The notes under the pieces were generated by a model, which was not told where the DNA came from, did no database searches, and saw only the letters and a list, made by a program, of their open reading frames with translations. From positions 1 to 5,444 of the forward strand of contig CAMUZD010000138.1 in assembly GCA_947165115.1 (NCBI GenBank): a DNA stretch of 5,444 nt. Reading direction: 5' to 3'. How positions within the stretch are numbered: position 1 is the first letter of the stretch; every line of letters starts with the position of its first letter. Shown one piece after another: positions 1 to 5,444 of the stretch. Both the position numbers and the translations under genes were made by a program. This DNA comes from an uncultured Clostridia bacterium. GTDB lineage: Bacteria > Bacillota > Clostridia > Oscillospirales > Acutalibacteraceae.

Positions 1-2
1 AT

Positions 3-167
3 GTTGTTCCTCCCAACGACTTTATTCTCAATAAAACCCAGCCTTTCCTAAACGGAACAAAGGACAAAAACGGTCTGAATCATTATCACGAAACCAATTC
101 AATGGGCTATTACAGCCAGCAGGCCATAGCCGACGCCTTTGCCGATATGGTTGAAAGGTTTCAGTAA
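3..167 (+). CDS. C-terminal fragment of an unidentified protein (5' end outside window)
   Basis: An open frame enters from the left edge and ends at TAA (165-167), followed immediately by a second TAA (168-170). It gives 54 residues with an ordinary protein-like composition, including the stretch NHYHETNSMGYYSQQAIADA and ending in DMVERFQ. The frame is supported by the bias of its codons and by the terminator hairpin that starts 13 bases after the stop. I do not recognise the family. The pattern of a His-containing segment, then GYY, then a final amphipathic helix resembles the end of SGNH/GDSL esterases, where a DxxH block lies just before the last helix. However, the usual Asp is not in the expected place, so this is only a weak possibility. 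It is transcribed toward the 214-2778 gene (convergent). Confidence 0.6.
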   Translation, partial: VVPPNDFILNKTQPFLNGTKDKNGLNHYHETNSMGYYSQQAIADAFADMVERFQ

Positions 168-180
168 TAACAGAATAATC

Positions 181-210
181 AAAGCCATCGGAATTGACCG
201 ATGGCTTTTT
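181..210. terminator. Intrinsic terminator between convergent genes
   Basis: An 11-bp perfect stem (AAAGCCATCGG at 181-191 with CCGATGGCTTT at 198-208) encloses a 6-base loop, and a run of five T at 206-210 follows on the + strand. It lies 13 bases after the stop of the left-edge gene and 3 bases beyond the stop of the minus-strand gene ending at 214. On the + strand it is a good factor-independent terminator. On the - strand the stem is followed by a weaker T-rich stretch, so it may also serve the convergent gene. Confidence 0.85.
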
Positions 211-213
211 GCT

Positions 214-2778
214 TTACTGTGTGATTTCGGGAAGCCGTCTGAAAAGCATTCTGAAGAATGCCACTATTTTGCTCCAGAAATCTGTTTTGACTTTAACGAG
301 CTCCGTTTCGCTTGTTATTGCGTTTCCTTCTGAATCGGCGGTCGCGCATCTTATATTGAATGTGTCTTTTGCCTGATTATATGTAAATGTGTCGCCGGTT
401 CCTTTCAGTTCGTTGTTTACATACCATTGAACGGGCTTGCCTGCCGAATTGCTGACATTTGAGCGGAATGTTATTGTAGTCTTGTAATCAACTTTAATTA
501 CGCTCTTATAGTTGATGATTGTAATAACGGGTTTTACTGGCGTGGTTGATGTTTCGGTGTATTTACCCGTTATAGTAATATCCTTTGCCGGCATTGTATC
601 GGCATGATTATTCCAGGCAAATGTGTATCCCGCTATCTGAGGCACCGCAGGTTCGTTGATTGTTTCGCCGTATCTGTATGTTTCTTTCTTGAGAATGTTT
701 TCGCCTGCTATCCATGTTACGCTGTATTCATTTGCGGTAAACTGCGCAGTAAATTCAAGATTCTTTGCAGGCATGGTATCGGGAACAGGCTTATCCCAGC
801 CGGTGAATGAATATCCGTCGTTTTCTATTACAATAGGTTCTCTCAGCTTTTCGCCGAAAGCGTATGTTTCCTTTTTCGTTTCATCATTTGCAATCCATGT
901 AACAGTGTAAGTGTTTACCTGCCAGAGGGCTTTGAATTCAAGATTTTCTGCAGGCATTGTTTCGGGGAATTCTTTATCCCAGCCGATGAATGTATAACCT
1001 TCTTTTACAGGGTCGGCAGGTTTCACGACTTCGGCGCCGTATGCGTAAACCGCGTTGTTTATATTGCTTCCGCCGTCTGTGTCGAATGAAATCTGGTAGC
1101 TGTTTTCGAGCCAGATTACATTGTATATTTCATCTGCAGTGCAGGTTTCGGGAATATCCTTATCCCATTTTCCTGCATACCCGGTGCGAGTCGGAATAAC
1201 GGGTGCGCTGATGCTTTGACCGTGTTTGAATGTTTCAGTTATATTCTCCGCTTCGCAGTTGAAATTGAAAGTAACCTCATAAGTCTTGAGATTATAATAA
1301 GCTTTAAGTTCGGTTGTTCCTTCTGCCGAAATACTTCCGCTCAGAATGCTCTTCTCGCTGTCAAACACATATCCTTCATATTCTCCGGGAGTAAAGGAGG
1401 CCTCTGAATTGGTCCTCCCGTATTCTGTCTGCGTTTGGGTATCGTATCTGCCGTTGAGATTTTCTTTATAAATCGTTATTTTATACGGCGTGTCGTCGCG
1501 TTCTGTCCAGCTTGCCGTGAGTGTAAGATCTTCGGCAGGCATTCTGTCGGGTATATCGCCCCATCCTCCGAAATTGTAGCCCTGCCTTGTCGGTTCTTCG
1601 GGAATGATTGCGGAATTATAAGCGACCAGAGTATCTTTTAATTCGCTGCTGTCGGCAAACTTTCCGCCGTTCGCATTAAGCGTCAGTTTATAGCTTTTAA
1701 TCTGTGTCAGCGCATTTGTTTCAATATTGTGAGCGGGCATAGTTTCCGGAATATCAACATCCCAGCTGCTGAAAGTATAACCTGCAATTTCGGGAGTATA
1801 TGCAGTTATTGTCTCTCCTGCTTCGTATTCATCGGTTTTTAATATGCTGCCGTTGAATTTATAAGTTATTGTGAATTTGTCTGCTTTTGAAAGATCAATA
1901 TAAGTGACCGGACGGACGGCTCTTACCGCATTGATATCGCAGGTGTTGACCGAACCGAAAAAGTAGATGCACCGGACGTTCCTTTCATTATAGATATCTT
2001 TCAGAAGCCAGTTTGAAGATTGAATTGAGTCTGCCGTGCTGACTACATATCCTCCTATTGTTCCGTAATCGGTTACTGCGGCGATTCTTGAATCGTTATC
2101 TATGAAACCGTAATCTTCATTGAGAGCCTGCTCCTGAGTAAGAAGGTTTACTCTATCTCCTGTGGAGGTAATCGCTGATTTTTCATATTCACCGAAAGCG
2201 GTGTTATAAAAACTATCATTGAGGAATGCTTTTATTGTGCTCTGCGCAAGATCTGAGATTGCGTCGTGAGTATTATGATATGGCTGCGCATCAATTAACT
2301 TTTCTGTTATAATCAAACCGGCATCGGGATCAAGCACTTTCCACTCAATCGGCTCATATCTGAACCAGTAGACTTCGTTTTTGTAATATCCTCTGGCAGT
2401 AAAGGTATTTGAACTGTCGGAAGGGCAGGCGGCATAAGTGGTAGTCGGTCTGTATTGAGTGAATTTTATCGCTCTGTATTTCTCGCCGTTCAGCACCTTG
2501 TCTGCATAATAATAGTAGCTGACCTGCTGTTCGGTGCCGATTGAACCGGTTCCGATATAATAATTCATATCGACAAAATCATCATCGGAAAGCATCGCAT
2601 TGAGAGCCGAAACGGTTTCGGAATCTTTAACCTCGGCCTGAGGATAACTGCCGAATGTAACCGTATCGCCGACTGAATAATCACTCTGGGAAAAAGCCGT
2701 GAAGCACAATCCGGCGCACGAAAATACGATTATTGCAGCCAGAGTGGTTGACAGAATCTTGCAAATACTTTTTTTCAT
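214..2778 (-). CDS. Secreted DUF6273 / InlB-type repeat protein with Ig-like domain
   Basis: This is an 854-residue exported protein of unknown function. Residues 1-30 are a signal peptide (MKKSICK, hydrophobic core, likely cleavage after AFS). Residues ~35-298 match the DUF6273 pattern: VTFGSYPQ, PIEWKVLD, LIITEKLIDAQPYH, IKAFLNDSFYNTAFGEYEKSAI, NLLTQEQA, NWLLKD and a closing AVRPVTYIDL. Residues ~301-740 hold seven Listeria-Bacteroides/InlB B-type repeats with the core GYTFxxWDxxxPxTMPAxNL. Residues ~748-832 look Ig-like (ITFRSNVSNSAGKPVQWYVN). The protein ends in an aromatic and basic tail. I chose the ATG at 2776-2778 because GAAAGGG lies 8 bases upstream and the signal peptide begins there. 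The in-frame ATG nine codons earlier (2803-2805) abuts the -10 element. A surface or extracellular binding/adhesion role is inferred from the repeats only; DUF6273 has no established reaction that I know of. No LPxTG-plus-membrane anchor is present. Confidence 0.92.
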   Translation of the reverse strand: MKKSICKILSTTLAAIIVFSCAGLCFTAFSQSDYSVGDTVTFGSYPQAEVKDSETVSALNAMLSDDDFVDMNYYIGTGSIGTEQQVSYYYYADKVLNGEKYRAIKFTQYRPTTTYAACPSDSSNTFTARGYYKNEVYWFRYEPIEWKVLDPDAGLIITEKLIDAQPYHNTHDAISDLAQSTIKAFLNDSFYNTAFGEYEKSAITSTGDRVNLLTQEQALNEDYGFIDNDSRIAAVTDYGTIGGYVVSTADSIQSSNWLLKDIYNERNVRCIYFFGSVNTCDINAVRAVRPVTYIDLSKADKFTITYKFNGSILKTDEYEAGETITAYTPEIAGYTFSSWDVDIPETMPAHNIETNALTQIKSYKLTLNANGGKFADSSELKDTLVAYNSAIIPEEPTRQGYNFGGWGDIPDRMPAEDLTLTASWTERDDTPYKITIYKENLNGRYDTQTQTEYGRTNSEASFTPGEYEGYVFDSEKSILSGSISAEGTTELKAYYNLKTYEVTFNFNCEAENITETFKHGQSISAPVIPTRTGYAGKWDKDIPETCTADEIYNVIWLENSYQISFDTDGGSNINNAVYAYGAEVVKPADPVKEGYTFIGWDKEFPETMPAENLEFKALWQVNTYTVTWIANDETKKETYAFGEKLREPIVIENDGYSFTGWDKPVPDTMPAKNLEFTAQFTANEYSVTWIAGENILKKETYRYGETINEPAVPQIAGYTFAWNNHADTMPAKDITITGKYTETSTTPVKPVITIINYKSVIKVDYKTTITFRSNVSNSAGKPVQWYVNNELKGTGDTFTYNQAKDTFNIRCATADSEGNAITSETELVKVKTDFWSKIVAFFRMLFRRLPEITQ
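217..282 (-). other. C-terminal aromatic/basic amphipathic tail of the repeat protein
   Basis: Residues 833-854 read DFWSKIVAFF then RMLFRRLP and end EITQ. The spacing of W, I, V, F, F, L, F and L against K, R, R and R suggests a short amphipathic helix after the Ig-like domain. It is not a classical sortase signal: there is no Gly after LPEIT and no membrane helix downstream. I recall similar short FF-K/R-LF-type endings on secreted proteins of gut Oscillospiraceae, which would make this a possible localisation tail, but that is recollection and could not be checked here. Confidence 0.45.
559..1878 (-). repeat. Seven tandem InlB B-type (Listeria-Bacteroides) repeats within the CDS
   Basis: Seven units of about 57-65 residues can be read in the protein. 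R1 is residues 301-359 (bases 1702-1878), R2 362-424 (1507-1695), R3 432-496 (1291-1485), R4 499-556 (1111-1284), R5 560-619 (922-1101), R6 623-680 (739-912) and R7 684-740 (559-729). A typical unit opens with a beta strand (YxVTW or YxxxFDTDGG), has a middle Y-x-Y/F-G-E segment, then GYTFxGWDKxxPxTMPAxNLxFxAxW. R5 and R6 are closest to consensus. R3 lacks the TMPA segment, R4 has TCTAD instead of TMPAE, and R7 lacks the GWD tryptophan position. Such repeats are known as short beta-grasp-like modules in surface proteins of Firmicutes. Confidence 0.88.
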
Positions 2779-2786
2779 AAAATCAA

Positions 2787-2793
2787 CCCTTTC
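2787..2793 (-). promoter_or_regulatory. Ribosome binding site fixing the start at 2778
   Basis: On the minus strand GAAAGGG lies 8 bases before the ATG at 2778. It supports that start over the upstream in-frame ATG at 2805, which would sit at or before the predicted transcription start. Confidence 0.7.
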
Positions 2794-2805
2794 ATATACA
2801 AACAT

Positions 2806-2834
2806 ATTTTATCACATAGCTTTTTATATGGCAA
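2806..2834 (-). promoter_or_regulatory. Sigma-A-type promoter for the secreted repeat protein
   Basis: On the minus strand the -35 is TTGCCA (2829-2834, five of six consensus). A 17-base spacer follows, then the -10 TAAAAT (2806-2811, five of six), preceded by TGA, which makes an extended -10 (TGn). The predicted transcription start is near 2799, giving a leader of about 20 bases that contains the GAAAGGG ribosome binding site. Confidence 0.7.
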
Positions 2835-2842
2835 CAATTAAA

Positions 2843-2871
2843 TTGACAAATGCGCACTCAGGTGTTATTAT
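2843..2871 (+). promoter_or_regulatory. Sigma-A-type promoter for the GH5 gene
   Basis: A perfect -35 TTGACA (2843-2848) and a 17-base spacer precede the -10 TATTAT (2866-2871, five of six), with TGT just upstream (2863-2865) making an extended -10. The predicted start of transcription is near 2878, about 23 bases before the GH5 ATG. It is the best promoter in the window, and RNase J probably shares its transcript. Its -35 is only 8 bases from the -35 of the divergent promoter. Confidence 0.8.
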
Positions 2872-2885
2872 ATATTATTATAATA

Positions 2886-2891
2886 AGGGAG
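2886..2891 (+). promoter_or_regulatory. Ribosome binding site fixing the GH5 start at 2901
   Basis: AGGGAG lies 9 bases before the ATG at 2901. The alternative in-frame ATG at 2850 falls inside the promoter spacer and cannot be on the main transcript, so the start at 2901 is preferred. It also puts a standard signal peptide at the N-terminus. Confidence 0.78.
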
Positions 2892-2900
2892 TGTGTGCCG

Positions 2901-4169
2901 ATGAAGGGCATTAAGTCAGTTTTAGCTATAATTCTTGCGGCGGCAGTGATTGTCTCGGCCGGTTTGCCTGCGGCTTATTCGGTGAATTCAGATGATAATG
3001 ATTCTTCATCCGCGGCATTCGATTCTTCCGATTTTCTGAGCACAAAGGGCAAGTATCTTTATAATGCGAAAGGCGAGAGGGTTATCCTTCGCGGAGTGAA
3101 TCTCGGCGCCTGGCTCGTCTTTGAGGATTGGCTCTGCCCCTATGAAGAGGTTTCGGATAACTTTGAGGTTATCAATACTCTCGAAGAGAGATTCGGCACA
3201 GAGAAAGCTTATGAGCTTCTCAATACTTATTATGATAACACCATTACCGAATATGATTTTGACAATATTAAGTCAATGGGATTCAACTGCGTGAGAATTC
3301 CGTTCTGGTTCAGAAACTTCTATTATGATGATAACGGAACGAAAATACTCGATGAAAACGGTGAATGGGATTTCTCAAGACTTGACCGGGCTGTCGAAGA
3401 GTGCTCTGAAAGAGGATTGTATGTAATTCTCGATATGCACGGCGCAGTCGGATATCAGAGCGATGCTCCCCATTCGGGCAAGGGAACATCATGCGGACTT
3501 TTCGCCGATACCGAGCAGGGTGAAAGATACAGAGAACTTACCGACGAGCTGTGGACTGCTATTGCATCGAGATATAAAGGCAATCCCGCAGTCGCTATGT
3601 ATGACCTTCTCAACGAGCCTATGTGCGATGTCAACTGCACCGAGCTTGACAGAAGAAAGAATAATGAATTCATCTATACCCGTTTATATGATACGGTGCG
3701 CAAAGCGGATCCCGATCATATTATCACCATGGAGTGCATCTGGACTATGTTTGCTCTGCCTCATAAGGCGCTCAAAGGCTGGAGCAATGTAGTCTATCAG
3801 GTTCATTTCTATCAGAATTCCGATTTCATATTCAACTTATTTGTATTCCTTACCAGAATCTATTTTGCGGATACTCCGATGATTATGGGCGAATTCTATC
3901 CGCATAAAACTACAACCTGGAAAAACTGCTTCACCACTATGGAGAAATACGATTTCAACTGGATGCTCTGGACCTATAAAGCAACCGGCCACCTAATGTG
4001 GAGCAGCGACTGGTGCCTTATGGGAAGCAAAGACGGATTCGAGAGAGCAAAAATCAAATCGGATTCATTTGATGAAATCAAACGTAAATGGGGAGAGAAT
4101 CAGCAGACTCAGACCGGTTTTCAGGATACCGGTCATTACGAAAACAACGTTAAAGAATTTTTGAAATAA
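2901..4169 (+). CDS. Secreted glycoside hydrolase family 5 (exo-beta-1,3-glucanase-like)
   Basis: This 422-residue exported enzyme is predicted to hydrolyse beta-glucosidic bonds outside the cell. Residues 1-27 are a signal peptide (MKGIKSVLAIILAAAVIVSA, likely cleavage near AAYS). Residues ~28-46 are a Ser/Asp-rich linker, and residues ~50-400 form the GH5 barrel. Visible landmarks are RGVNLGAWLVFEDWLCP (64-80), VRIPFWF (131-137, conserved Arg132), LDMHGAVG (His180), DLLNEPM with the acid/base Glu239, VYQVHFYQ (His302, Tyr304), MIMGEF with the nucleophile Glu331, and WTYK (Trp357). The opening motif and the DMHGAxGxQ segment are typical of the exo-1,3-glucanase branch (yeast Exg1-like), but the substrate could be another beta-glucan, so no symbol is given. 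I see no carbohydrate-binding module, dockerin or anchor. The stop lies 10 bases before RNase J, suggesting one transcript. Confidence 0.93.
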   Translation: MKGIKSVLAIILAAAVIVSAGLPAAYSVNSDDNDSSSAAFDSSDFLSTKGKYLYNAKGERVILRGVNLGAWLVFEDWLCPYEEVSDNFEVINTLEERFGTEKAYELLNTYYDNTITEYDFDNIKSMGFNCVRIPFWFRNFYYDDNGTKILDENGEWDFSRLDRAVEECSERGLYVILDMHGAVGYQSDAPHSGKGTSCGLFADTEQGERYRELTDELWTAIASRYKGNPAVAMYDLLNEPMCDVNCTELDRRKNNEFIYTRLYDTVRKADPDHIITMECIWTMFALPHKALKGWSNVVYQVHFYQNSDFIFNLFVFLTRIYFADTPMIMGEFYPHKTTTWKNCFTTMEKYDFNWMLWTYKATGHLMWSSDWCLMGSKDGFERAKIKSDSFDEIKRKWGENQQTQTGFQDTGHYENNVKEFLK

Positions 4170-4170
4170 C

Positions 4171-4175
4171 AGGAG
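4171..4175 (+). promoter_or_regulatory. Ribosome binding site of RNase J
   Basis: AGGAG lies 4 bases before the ATG at 4180, in the 10-base gap after the GH5 stop. No promoter fits in the gap, so RNase J is likely translated from the GH5 transcript, unless a promoter lies inside the GH5 gene. Confidence 0.75.
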
Positions 4176-4179
4176 AAAT

Positions 4180-5196
4180 ATGGCAAAGAAAAATCAGATT
4201 GATGAGCTCAGGGCATCTGTCAATGCTCTGAAATCAGACAGTAAAAAATCAAAAAGCAACAATAAGCAGGGAAAAAAGCAGCCCAAGGCTGCGGAAATCC
4301 CCGCTAAATCCAAAAACGCAAAAGCGGCAAAGCAGAATAAGCCGCAGACTAATCTCAATTCAAAGGCAGGTAAAAAAGTCAAACGCGCTCAGCCTGTCAA
4401 GAGCGGAGAAATCAAGCTTAATCAGAATAAACCTCAGAGAAAGTCCAAGGCAGATGTGCCGGCTCAGGCAAAGAGAAAAAAGCAGGGCGGTCAGAAGAAA
4501 AGTCCGGCGACTCCGCTCAGAATTGCTTTTCTCGGCGGTATTAACGAAGTCGGCAAAAACATGACTCTCTATGAGTATAAGGACGATATCATTATCGTTG
4601 ACTGCGGCCTCGCATTCCCGGAACCCGATATGTTCGGCGTTGATATGGTTATTCCCGATTTTACTTATGTCGAGAAGAATATCGATAGAGTCAGAGGCAT
4701 TATCATTACCCACGGCCACGAGGATCATATCGGCGGCCTCGCTTATCTTCTCAAGTCATGCAAAATTCCCGTCTACGCCACCAGACTTACAGTAGGTCTG
4801 ATTCAGGGCAAGCTCAGGGAGCATAATCTGCTTTCAAGCTCGGAGCTTAACGAAGTAAGACCCGGCGACACAATCAGACTCGGCGGTTTCTCGGTCGAAA
4901 TGATTCACGTCAATCATTCAATCCCCGATGCCATCGGTCTTGCCGTTACCTGCGGCGCGGGAACCGTTGTCCAGACAGGCGATTTCAAGATTGACAGCAC
5001 CCCAATTGACGGCGGCATGATAGATATCGCGAGATTTGCCCAGATAGGCAATAACGGTGTTCTCGCCCTTCTTTCCGACAGCACAAACGCCGAGCGTCCC
5101 GGCTTCACCGAAAGCGAGCGCAAGGTCGGCGAAAGCTTTGAGATTCTTTTCAGACGCGCAGGCAAGAACAGAATTATTGCGTTCAGCAGATTATAA
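4180..5196 (+). CDS. rnj: Ribonuclease J, N-terminal part, truncated by a frame break
   Basis: RNase J is a cytoplasmic metallo-beta-lactamase/beta-CASP nuclease with 5'-3' exonuclease and endonuclease activity in mRNA decay and rRNA maturation. As read here the product is 338 residues. Residues 1-~110 are a disordered, highly basic extension with 29 lysines and few acidic residues. The catalytic domain starts at LRIAFLGGINEVGKNM (113-128). It shows THGHEDH (zinc motif, His178-His183), VNHSIPD (His246), TGDFKID (Asp268) and LLSDSTNAERPGF (298-309), so the first lactamase half and the beginning of beta-CASP are intact. After GKNRIIA the frame yields FSRL and TAA, where the family has ATFASNxHRxQQI. 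The homology continues from 5181 in another frame (separate entry). The product would lack most of beta-CASP, the second lactamase half and the C-terminal domain, and is expected to be inactive. Frame and family are certain; whether the break is biological is not. Confidence 0.93.
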   Translation: MAKKNQIDELRASVNALKSDSKKSKSNNKQGKKQPKAAEIPAKSKNAKAAKQNKPQTNLNSKAGKKVKRAQPVKSGEIKLNQNKPQRKSKADVPAQAKRKKQGGQKKSPATPLRIAFLGGINEVGKNMTLYEYKDDIIIVDCGLAFPEPDMFGVDMVIPDFTYVEKNIDRVRGIIITHGHEDHIGGLAYLLKSCKIPVYATRLTVGLIQGKLREHNLLSSSELNEVRPGDTIRLGGFSVEMIHVNHSIPDAIGLAVTCGAGTVVQTGDFKIDSTPIDGGMIDIARFAQIGNNGVLALLSDSTNAERPGFTESERKVGESFEILFRRAGKNRIIAFSRL

Positions 5197-5444
5197 ATGT
5201 GGCCCATTCTCTCGGGAGAAAGGTTGCGCTCGTCGGCAGGTCTCTCGAGAATGTCGTAAATATTTCCTCTACTCTCGGATATCTTACGGTTCCCGAGGGA
5301 GTGCTGATAAATGCGGATCTTATCAACCGCTATCAGCCCGAGCAGCTTGTTGTAATTACCACCGGCAGCCAGGGCGAACCGATGTCCGCGCTCACGAGAA
5401 TGGCGTTCTCGGATCACAGGAAGGTCGAAATTCGTCCCAACGAC
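5181..5444 (+). pseudogene. rnj: Out-of-frame continuation of RNase J (beta-CASP part), runs off right edge
   Basis: From 5181 the frame GTT CAG CAG gives 88 uninterrupted residues beginning VQQIINVAHSLGRKVALVG and containing RSLENVVNIS, NRYQPEQLVV and TTGSQGEPMSALTRMA, then ending DHRKVEIRPND at the window edge. TGSQGEP is a hallmark of RNase J. The segment is the direct continuation of the gene starting at 4180. Eight conserved residues (T-F-A-S-N-x-H-R) are missing at the junction, and restoring 25 bases between 5180 and 5181 puts both parts in one frame. It has no credible start or ribosome binding site of its own; a gene caller might start it at the GTG at 5199. The rest of beta-CASP, including the HxSGHA motif, and the C-terminal domain lie beyond the window. 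Confidence 0.88.

Noticed and set aside
9..18. The 10-base word TCCCAACGAC occurs near the left edge and again at the very end of the window (5435-5444), hinting at circularity or a terminal repeat.
   Set aside because: The match is too short, is not at the exact left end, and the flanking protein sequence at the left edge does not continue RNase J. Chance is the best explanation.
217..240. LPEIT near the C-terminus of the repeat protein as a sortase LPxTG signal.
   Set aside because: The residue after Thr is Gln, and the chain ends there. The hydrophobic helix and positive tail needed for sorting are missing.
139..376. Short plus-strand frames over 139-376.
   Set aside because: They cross the terminator and lie antisense to the C-terminal coding part of the repeat protein. 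They have no ribosome binding site and no recognisable product.
2704..2724. Lipobox in the signal peptide of the repeat protein (Cys21 or Cys25).
   Set aside because: The residues before each Cys (VFS and AGL) do not fit the usual L-[AS]-[GA]-C pattern, so ordinary signal peptidase cleavage is more likely.
2779..2805. ATG at 2805 (minus) as the start of the repeat protein, adding nine residues.
   Set aside because: It abuts the -10 element and would put charged residues before the MKKS signal-peptide start. The GAAAGGG site belongs to the ATG at 2778.
2850..2900. In-frame ATG at 2850 as the GH5 start (17 more codons).
   Set aside because: It lies in the spacer of the best promoter, upstream of the predicted transcription start. 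The ATG at 2901 has an AGGGAG site and begins a clean signal peptide.
5181..5200. Programmed ribosomal frameshift in RNase J.
   Set aside because: Slippage would rejoin the frames without losing residues, but eight conserved residues are absent at the junction. I see no convincing slippery heptamer.
4914..5417. Long antisense open frame (167 codons, minus strand) over the RNase J region.
   Set aside because: It is a shadow of the well-conserved RNase J coding sequence in two plus frames, with no recognisable product. Its length reflects codon bias on the opposite strand.

Overview
The window suggests a Gram-positive member of the Clostridia, most likely an uncultured gut Oscillospiraceae/Ruminococcus-type organism. 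The grounds are AT-leaning DNA with AGGAG-type ribosome binding sites, an RNase J gene, a secreted DUF6273 protein with Listeria-Bacteroides (InlB B-type) repeats, and a secreted GH5 glucanase. The placement is inferred from gene content; no phylogenetic marker was tested.

Layout, left to right. (1) Bases 3-167 (+) are the last 54 codons of a gene that begins outside the window; its family is not identified. (2) Bases 181-208 form a perfect 11-bp hairpin followed by T5 between two convergent genes. (3) Bases 214-2778 (-) encode an 854-residue exported protein: signal peptide, DUF6273-like domain, seven tandem InlB-type repeats, an Ig-like domain and a short aromatic/basic amphipathic tail. 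(4) Bases 2779-2900 are a compact divergent intergenic region with two back-to-back sigma-A-type promoters, both with 17-bp spacers and extended -10 elements. They show that the longest-frame starts of both flanking genes are wrong. (5) Bases 2901-4169 (+) encode a 422-residue secreted GH5 enzyme related to exo-beta-1,3-glucanases, with both catalytic glutamates present. (6) From 4180 (+), 10 bases after the GH5 stop, comes an RNase J gene with an unusual lysine-rich N-terminal extension of about 110 residues. Its frame breaks at about 5180, where the conserved TFASNxHR block is missing. The homology resumes exactly in another frame and runs off the right edge.

How the genes fit together: the DUF6273/repeat protein and the GH5 enzyme are both exported and divergently transcribed from one short control region, which fits a cell-surface or carbohydrate-related role. 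RNase J is a housekeeping mRNA-processing and decay enzyme that appears to be co-transcribed with the glucanase only by position. I see no new defence or mobile system. The strongest anomaly is the apparent 25-base deletion that inactivates RNase J as written; it may be a real mutation, a strain variant or an assembly error.
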